DNA from: Streptosporangium sp040640155
Lineage (GTDB): Bacteria; Actinomycetota; Actinomycetes; Streptosporangiales; Streptosporangiaceae
Assembly: GCF_040640155.1 (NCBI RefSeq)
Contig: NZ_JBFABE010000001.1
Span: 266,991-330,990, forward strand
Reading direction: 5' to 3'
DNA: 64,000 nt
Translations under genes and position numbers: made by a program
Notes under the pieces: generated by a model
Databases searched by the model: none
Seen by the model: only the letters and a program-made list of their open reading frames with translations
Told to the model about the DNA's origin: nothing
Shown here: piece by piece, positions 60,007 to 64,000 of the stretch
Layout of the letters: every line of letters begins with the position of its first letter
How positions within the stretch are numbered: position 1 is the first letter of the stretch

Positions 60007-61659
60007 GTGGCGACATTCGCGGACCTGATCCGGGCGCGAGCCGGCGACGAGCACCCCGGCCTGCGCTTCGAGGACCAGGAGTACAGCTGGGCGCGGATCG
60101 TCCGCGAGGCCGAGCTGCGCGCCGCCCTGGCCCTGGAGACGCGGGAGCCCGACCGGCCGTTCCACCTCGGCGTCCTGCTGGAGAACGTCCCCGAGTACAT
60201 CTTCTGGATCTTCGCCGCGGCGCTGTCCGGCGCTGCCGTGGTCGGCATCAACCCCACCCGCCGGGGCGGGGAACTCGCCGCGGACATCCGGCACACCGAC
60301 TGCCGGTCGATCGTCACCGACACCGCGCACTCCGCGCTGCTCGACGGTCTCGACCTCGGCCTGCCGGCCGGTCGCGTCCTGCTCACCGACACCGCCGCCC
60401 ACCGTGACGCGCGGGCCCGCCTCTGCGCGGCCGAGGCCGGGGCGATCGTCGCCGCCCGGCCGGCCCCCCGCCCGCAGGACGTGCTGCTGCTGCTCTTCAC
60501 CTCGGGGTCCACCGGCAGGCCGAAGGCGGTGATCTGCGGCCAGGGGCGGCTGGCCGCCATCGCCGCGCGGGGGAGCGCGTTCGGGATCGGCCGGGACGCG
60601 GTCACCTACCTGGCCATGCCGCTCTTCCACGGCAACGCCGTCATGGCGAACCTGGCGATGGCCACCGCCGCCGGAGCCACGGTCGCCATGCGCCGCCGCT
60701 TCAGCGCCTCGGAGTTCCTCGCAGACGTCCGCCGCCACGGCGTCACCTACTTCAACTACGTCGGCCGCGCCCTCGCGTACATCCTCGCCACCCCCGAGCG
60801 TGAGGACGACGCCCGCAACCCGCTGCGGGCCGCGTTCGGGACCGAGGCCTCCGCCCGCGACCTGGCCGAGTTCGCCCGCAGGTTCGACGCCGAGATCATC
60901 GAGGGGTACGGCTCGTCCGAGGGCGCCATCACGATCAACAAGGTGCCGGGGACCCCGCCCGACGCGCTCGGCCTGCCCCCGGAAGGGGCGGACGTGGCCG
61001 TCCACGATCCCGGGACCGGCCGCGAGTGCCCCCGGGCGCTGTTCGACGCGGCCGGAGGACTGGTCAACGCCGACCGGGCGATCGGTGAGATCGTCCGGCG
61101 TGACGCCTCCTTCGAGGGTTACTACGCCGACCCGGAGGCCGACGCCCGGCGGTTGCGCGACGGCCTGTACTGGAGCGGCGACCTCGGCTACCGCGACCAG
61201 GCCGGCTACTTCTACTTCGCGGGCAGGGACGCCGACCGGCTCCGGGTGGACAGCGAGAACTTCGCCGCCGCCCCCGTCGAGCGCATCCTGGCCCGCTACC
61301 CCGGCACGGTCATGTGCGCCGTCTACGCGGTGCCCGACCCCCGTACCGGCGACCAGGTCATGGCCACCCTGGAACTCGGCGGCGGCCTCGACCCGGACGG
61401 GTTCGCCGCCTTCCTGAGCGCCCAGCCCGACCTCGGCACCAAGTGGGCGCCCCGCTTCGTGCGGGTGACACGGCGGATGCCGCTCACCGCCACCAACAAG
61501 GTGGACAGGAACGGCCTGCGCCGGGAACGCTGGGAGTGCGCCGACCCGGTGTGGTGGCGTCCGGCCCGCGACCTGTCCTTCGTACCGCTGACCGAGGAGG
61601 CGCGCTCGGAGCTGCGCGCCCGGTTCGCCGAGTTCGGTCGCACCCGGCTGCTTCTCTGA
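60007..61659 (+). CDS. Acyl-CoA ligase (FadD17-like)
   Basis: A 550-residue adenylate-forming acyl-CoA ligase. It has P-loop LLFTSGSTGRPKAV (about 160), GYGSSEG (about 302), YWSGDLGYRDQAGYFYFAGRDADRLRVDSENFA hinge region and TNKVDRNGLR with the catalytic lysine. The opening (FADLIRARAGDEHPGLRFEDQEYSWARIV...FHLGVLLENVPEYIFW) is typical of mycobacterial FadD17/FadD1-type enzymes. The promoter suggests control by a KstR2-like repressor, i.e. a link to steroid or branched-lipid breakdown, but the rest of such a pathway is not in view. The start is GTG at 60007. Confidence 0.88.
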   Translation: MATFADLIRARAGDEHPGLRFEDQEYSWARIVREAELRAALALETREPDRPFHLGVLLENVPEYIFWIFAAALSGAAVVGINPTRRGGELAADIRHTDCRSIVTDTAHSALLDGLDLGLPAGRVLLTDTAAHRDARARLCAAEAGAIVAARPAPRPQDVLLLLFTSGSTGRPKAVICGQGRLAAIAARGSAFGIGRDAVTYLAMPLFHGNAVMANLAMATAAGATVAMRRRFSASEFLADVRRHGVTYFNYVGRALAYILATPEREDDARNPLRAAFGTEASARDLAEFARRFDAEIIEGYGSSEGAITINKVPGTPPDALGLPPEGADVAVHDPGTGRECPRALFDAAGGLVNADRAIGEIVRRDASFEGYYADPEADARRLRDGLYWSGDLGYRDQAGYFYFAGRDADRLRVDSENFAAAPVERILARYPGTVMCAVYAVPDPRTGDQVMATLELGGGLDPDGFAAFLSAQPDLGTKWAPRFVRVTRRMPLTATNKVDRNGLRRERWECADPVWWRPARDLSFVPLTEEARSELRARFAEFGRTRLLL

Positions 61660-61714
61660 ACCCGGCCCTCGACCCGGCCTCGTCCGCGCTCCCGGCACGT
61701 CCCCGGACGTCGCG

Positions 61715-62446
61715 TCAGCCGGCCCCGTCGCCGGAGGGGCCGACCAACCGGCCCAGCGGCACCCCCGCCAGCCTCCGTACCTCGTTGGCCATGTGTGACT
61801 GGTCGGCGTAACCGCTCACGGCGGCGACCTCGGACGCGGGCATGCCGTTCCTGGCGAGCCGTAGCGCCCGCTGGAACCGCACCACCCGCTGCAGCACCTT
61901 GGGACCGTACCCGAAGATCCGCAGCGTCCGGCGCAGGAACTGCCGTTCGCCGAGTCCCAGGTCCCAGGCCACCTCCGCGACGCTCCGCCCCGCCAGCAGC
62001 GCCCGGGCGATCACCGGCGCGGCCGGGTCGGGCGCGGGCACCGAACGCAGCCGTACGGCCAGGGCTCGCTGCATGGTCGTCGCGACCGCCGTCGGCGACC
62101 GGTCCCCGGCCCCGGCGACGAGCGTCTCCAGGGGGGACAGGCCGGTGAGCGGGCCCAGCTCCGGCAGGGGCAGCCGAAGGTCACGCAGGTCGGCGAGCGG
62201 CACGCCGAAGACGTCACCCGCCGAGCCGGGCCGGAAGCGGAGCCCGACGTAACGCTCGTCCGACGACATCGAGACGGGCTTGGGGCCGGTGTCGGGCCCT
62301 GCCACCTGCACCCCCCGGGGACCCAGGATGAGATCCACGCAGCCGTCGGGCACGACCAGCTTCGTGGTGACGGAGCTCGCCTCGCTGACCCACGCGCAGG
62401 TCACCCACCCGCTGACCCGCTGGTCGGGCGCCCACTCGCGGTACAT
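61715..62446 (-). CDS. AraC family transcriptional regulator
   Basis: A 243-residue regulator with an N-terminal sensor domain (about 1-125; REWAPDQRVSGWVTCAWV...VVPDGCVDLIL) of the DUF6597 type and a C-terminal AraC double HTH (about 145-235; SVAEVAWDLGLGERQFLRRTLRIFGYGPKVLQRVVRF). Its ATG lies four bases after the AI-2E-type gene stop, so the two are co-transcribed. Target genes are unknown. Confidence 0.9.
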   Translation of the reverse strand: MYREWAPDQRVSGWVTCAWVSEASSVTTKLVVPDGCVDLILGPRGVQVAGPDTGPKPVSMSSDERYVGLRFRPGSAGDVFGVPLADLRDLRLPLPELGPLTGLSPLETLVAGAGDRSPTAVATTMQRALAVRLRSVPAPDPAAPVIARALLAGRSVAEVAWDLGLGERQFLRRTLRIFGYGPKVLQRVVRFQRALRLARNGMPASEVAAVSGYADQSHMANEVRRLAGVPLGRLVGPSGDGAG

Positions 62447-62450
62447 GCCC

Positions 62451-63617
62451 TCAGAGTACGGGCGCCGGCTTCCCTTCCCGTCCGGGACCGTCGTCCGTGC
62501 CGCCGTCCCCGCCGGGGGCCTTCCCCCCGTCCTCGTCGTCGTCCCCGCCCTCGTCCTCGTCGGAGGCCGATCGCCCGTCGCCGGGCACCTCGCCCGAGAC
62601 CAGGGCGGCGGCCCAGTCGCCGTCGGGATCGCTGTCGATCAGCAGGGCACGGACCAGCAGGCTGAGCGGGATGGCCAGCAGCGCGCCCAGAGGGCCGAGG
62701 AGGGTCGCCCACAGGATGAGGGACAGCAGGGTCACGGTGGTGGACAGGCCGACGGCATCCCCGAGGAACTTGGGCTGGATCAGGGACTGCACCACGAAAT
62801 TGATCACCATGTAGGCCACGATCACGAAGATCATGGTCTGGATCCCTCCCTCCAGGAGGGCGAGCAGGGCAGGAGGGACGAGGCCCAGGACGAAACCGAC
62901 GTTGGGGATGTAGTTCGTGATCAGCGCCAGGACTCCCCAGAGCAGGGGGAGCGGCACGCCGAGGAACCACAGGGCGCCCACGTCCAGCGCCGCGCAGATC
63001 AACCCGAACACGGTCGAGACCAGGAGATAGCGGCGGGTCTTGCGGGCGAAGTTGCGGAACGCCTGGATCAGGAGGGGTCTGCGCGCCGCTCCGGCCTTGA
63101 GGACCCGCGAGAAGGAGCGCGCGTCCAGGCACATGGCCAGGACCAGGACGACGACGAGGATCAGGCCGGAGAAGGCACCCAGCAGACCGCTGATGAATCC
63201 CTGGGCGAGCGCGAAGATCTTGCCGGGGTCGAACGACTTGATCGCCTGGTTCATCTGCTCGGTGCCGATGCCGAGTCCGGCCGCGAACTCCTGTGCCTGT
63301 ACGACGAGCTCGCCGAACTGCTTCTGGTACGTGGGGGCGAGCCCCGCGAGCTGCGCGACCGCCACGGTGAGGATCGCCATCATGCCGAGGAGGATCAGCA
63401 GGACCAGCACCAACGGGGCCGCGACCAGCGTCCATCCGGGAGCCCCGCGCCTGCGGAGCCAGGTTCTGACCGGGGAGACCGCCAGGACCAGGACGAGTGC
63501 CAGCAGCACCGGTCCGACGATCGACGCGACCTCCCGAATTCCCGCCAGGGTGACCACCGCGCCGGCGGTGCAGAGAAGCACGACGAGTGCCCTGGGCAAC
63601 ACTCTCTGGTCCGTCAT
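62451..63617 (-). CDS. AI-2E family (PerM-like) transporter
   Basis: A 388-residue UPF0118/AI-2E family membrane protein with about eight membrane segments. The central conserved block (LLWGVLALITNYIPNVGFVLGLVPPALLALLEGG) and the VVQSLIQPKFLGDAVGLSTTVTLLSLILWATLLGPLGALLAIPLSLLVRALL region are family hallmarks. The C-terminal tail is acidic and low-complexity (DEDEGGDDDEDGG). Its role as an AI-2 exporter is not general; ion or small-molecule transport is possible. Confidence 0.92.
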   Translation of the reverse strand: MTDQRVLPRALVVLLCTAGAVVTLAGIREVASIVGPVLLALVLVLAVSPVRTWLRRRGAPGWTLVAAPLVLVLLILLGMMAILTVAVAQLAGLAPTYQKQFGELVVQAQEFAAGLGIGTEQMNQAIKSFDPGKIFALAQGFISGLLGAFSGLILVVVLVLAMCLDARSFSRVLKAGAARRPLLIQAFRNFARKTRRYLLVSTVFGLICAALDVGALWFLGVPLPLLWGVLALITNYIPNVGFVLGLVPPALLALLEGGIQTMIFVIVAYMVINFVVQSLIQPKFLGDAVGLSTTVTLLSLILWATLLGPLGALLAIPLSLLVRALLIDSDPDGDWAAALVSGEVPGDGRSASDEDEGGDDDEDGGKAPGGDGGTDDGPGREGKPAPVL

Positions 63618-63799
63618 GGTCGATCTCTACCCAGCAGGCGAGAAACACGTCTGCCTGGAGCGGACGCTTTGATTTGACGATGTCCGACGACCTACATAGA
63701 GTTCACAGGCCCGAGGGAGCCGGTGAAGATCACCAAACCCCCGGGACCTTCCTCTGATCATCTCCCTTGCCGGGACGCGTGCGTCACGACAAGATCCGG

Positions 63800-63829
63800 T
63801 TGGACATCAACGGGATGTTGGAGTAAGTT
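63800..63829 (+). promoter_or_regulatory. Plus-strand promoter P1 at the right edge
   Basis: TTGGAC (63800-63805) and TAAGTT (63824-63829) are 18 bp apart. It is the first of two promoter-like elements pointing right. Confidence 0.6.
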
Positions 63830-63910
63830 AGAGGGGTTGCCCTGGAAGCAGGGCAGACAACATGCTAGTGGTTCTGGTGAGTGCGGGTCGAGGTCGGGAA
63901 AACCGACAGT

Positions 63911-63940
63911 TTGACACGAATCACCGGGATTTACTAGAAT
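63911..63940 (+). promoter_or_regulatory. Strong plus-strand promoter P2 at the right edge
   Basis: TTGACA (63911-63916) and TAGAAT (63935-63940) are 18 bp apart. This is the closest match to the sigma-70 consensus in the whole window. The downstream GGAACGCCCC resembles leader sequences of actinomycete rRNA operons. The gene it drives lies outside the window. Confidence 0.85.
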
Positions 63941-64000
63941 GGTAGTACGAAATGGAACGCCCCTGGTGGTCGGCTGGTTGATCCGGTCGGTGGTCGGGTG

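Larger units (their letters stand above)
63618..64000. other. Right-edge control region
   Basis: This 383-bp stretch has no gene I can support. It is less GC-rich than the rest and holds at least two plus-strand promoter-like elements pointing off the window. Confidence 0.7.

Noticed and set aside
58930..61698. A minus-strand open frame of 922 codons
   Set aside because: It is antisense to PhzF and the acyl-CoA ligase, with no recognised domain and typical shadow composition.
1..64000. tRNA genes and mobile elements
   Set aside because: I saw no T-loop-like GGTTCGA sequences in suitable structures, no transposase or integrase motifs and no terminal inverted repeats around any block.

Overview
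The window is very GC-rich, uses GTG and TTG starts freely and carries families typical of filamentous actinomycetes: a two-domain DivIVA-like protein, an F420-type LLM oxidoreductase, a kinase fused to WD40 repeats, an HTH-TPR regulator facing an RsbW-like ATPase, and secreted CBM2-Fn3-GH18 chitinases. I infer an actinobacterium of the Streptosporangiales type. The order is an inference; actinobacterial origin is secure. I see no tRNA, CRISPR array, insertion sequence, integrase or phage gene. The window reads as ordinary chromosome with an accessory flavour.

Layout. Bases 1-1.3 kb hold a truncated ABC ATPase and the DivIVA-repeat protein. From 1.4 to 9.2 kb lies a polyamine module: an Lrp/AsnC regulator, a divergent aminobutyraldehyde-type dehydrogenase, a PotABCD-type importer and a PuuB-like FAD oxidoreductase. 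A perfect 12-bp inverted repeat sits between the regulator and the operon. From 9.4 to 12.8 kb are a dienelactone-hydrolase-like protein, a BadF/glucosamine-kinase-type ATPase and a DUF418 membrane protein. From 12.9 to 22.9 kb everything is on the minus strand: a Ser/Thr kinase-WD40 protein, a PrpE-like acyl-CoA ligase, an unusual HAD phosphatase/P-loop ATPase fusion, a PEP-synthase/rifampin-phosphotransferase-like enzyme and a small Cys-rich secreted protein.

From 23 to 31 kb are an AarF/UbiB kinase-like membrane protein, a GNAT enzyme, the HTH-TPR regulator facing an RsbW-like ATPase, an APH-fold kinase and an arylamine N-acetyltransferase. From 31 to 39 kb are a secreted four-repeat protein, an IMPase homologue with a substituted metal ligand, several lineage-specific proteins, an SDR/TetR pair and an LLM oxidoreductase. 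From 39 to 50.9 kb are a LacI/MFS pair with twin operators, a second MFS protein, an acyl-ACP desaturase, a glycosyltransferase coupled to an EamA-like protein, and DedA, TspO, VC0807-like, DUF5519-like and LysE proteins.

From 51 to 57.2 kb is a cluster of three secreted GH18 chitinases behind a perfect TTAGGAAA-type palindrome, each followed by a strong hairpin. The last part holds a GT-C-like membrane protein, a PhzF protein, an acyl-CoA ligase with a KstR2-like operator inside a leaderless promoter, an AI-2E family permease with an AraC regulator, and tandem strong promoters pointing out of the right edge. Those may belong to an rRNA operon.

Recurring themes are leaderless promoters, short divergent regions with clear operators, stem-only (U-less) terminators, and in-frame 9-18 bp tandem repeats in protein linkers. 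The strongest candidates for something new are the HAD/P-loop fusion, the secreted repeat protein with paired cysteines, the Asp-to-Cys IMPase homologue, and the chitinase cluster with its long leader.
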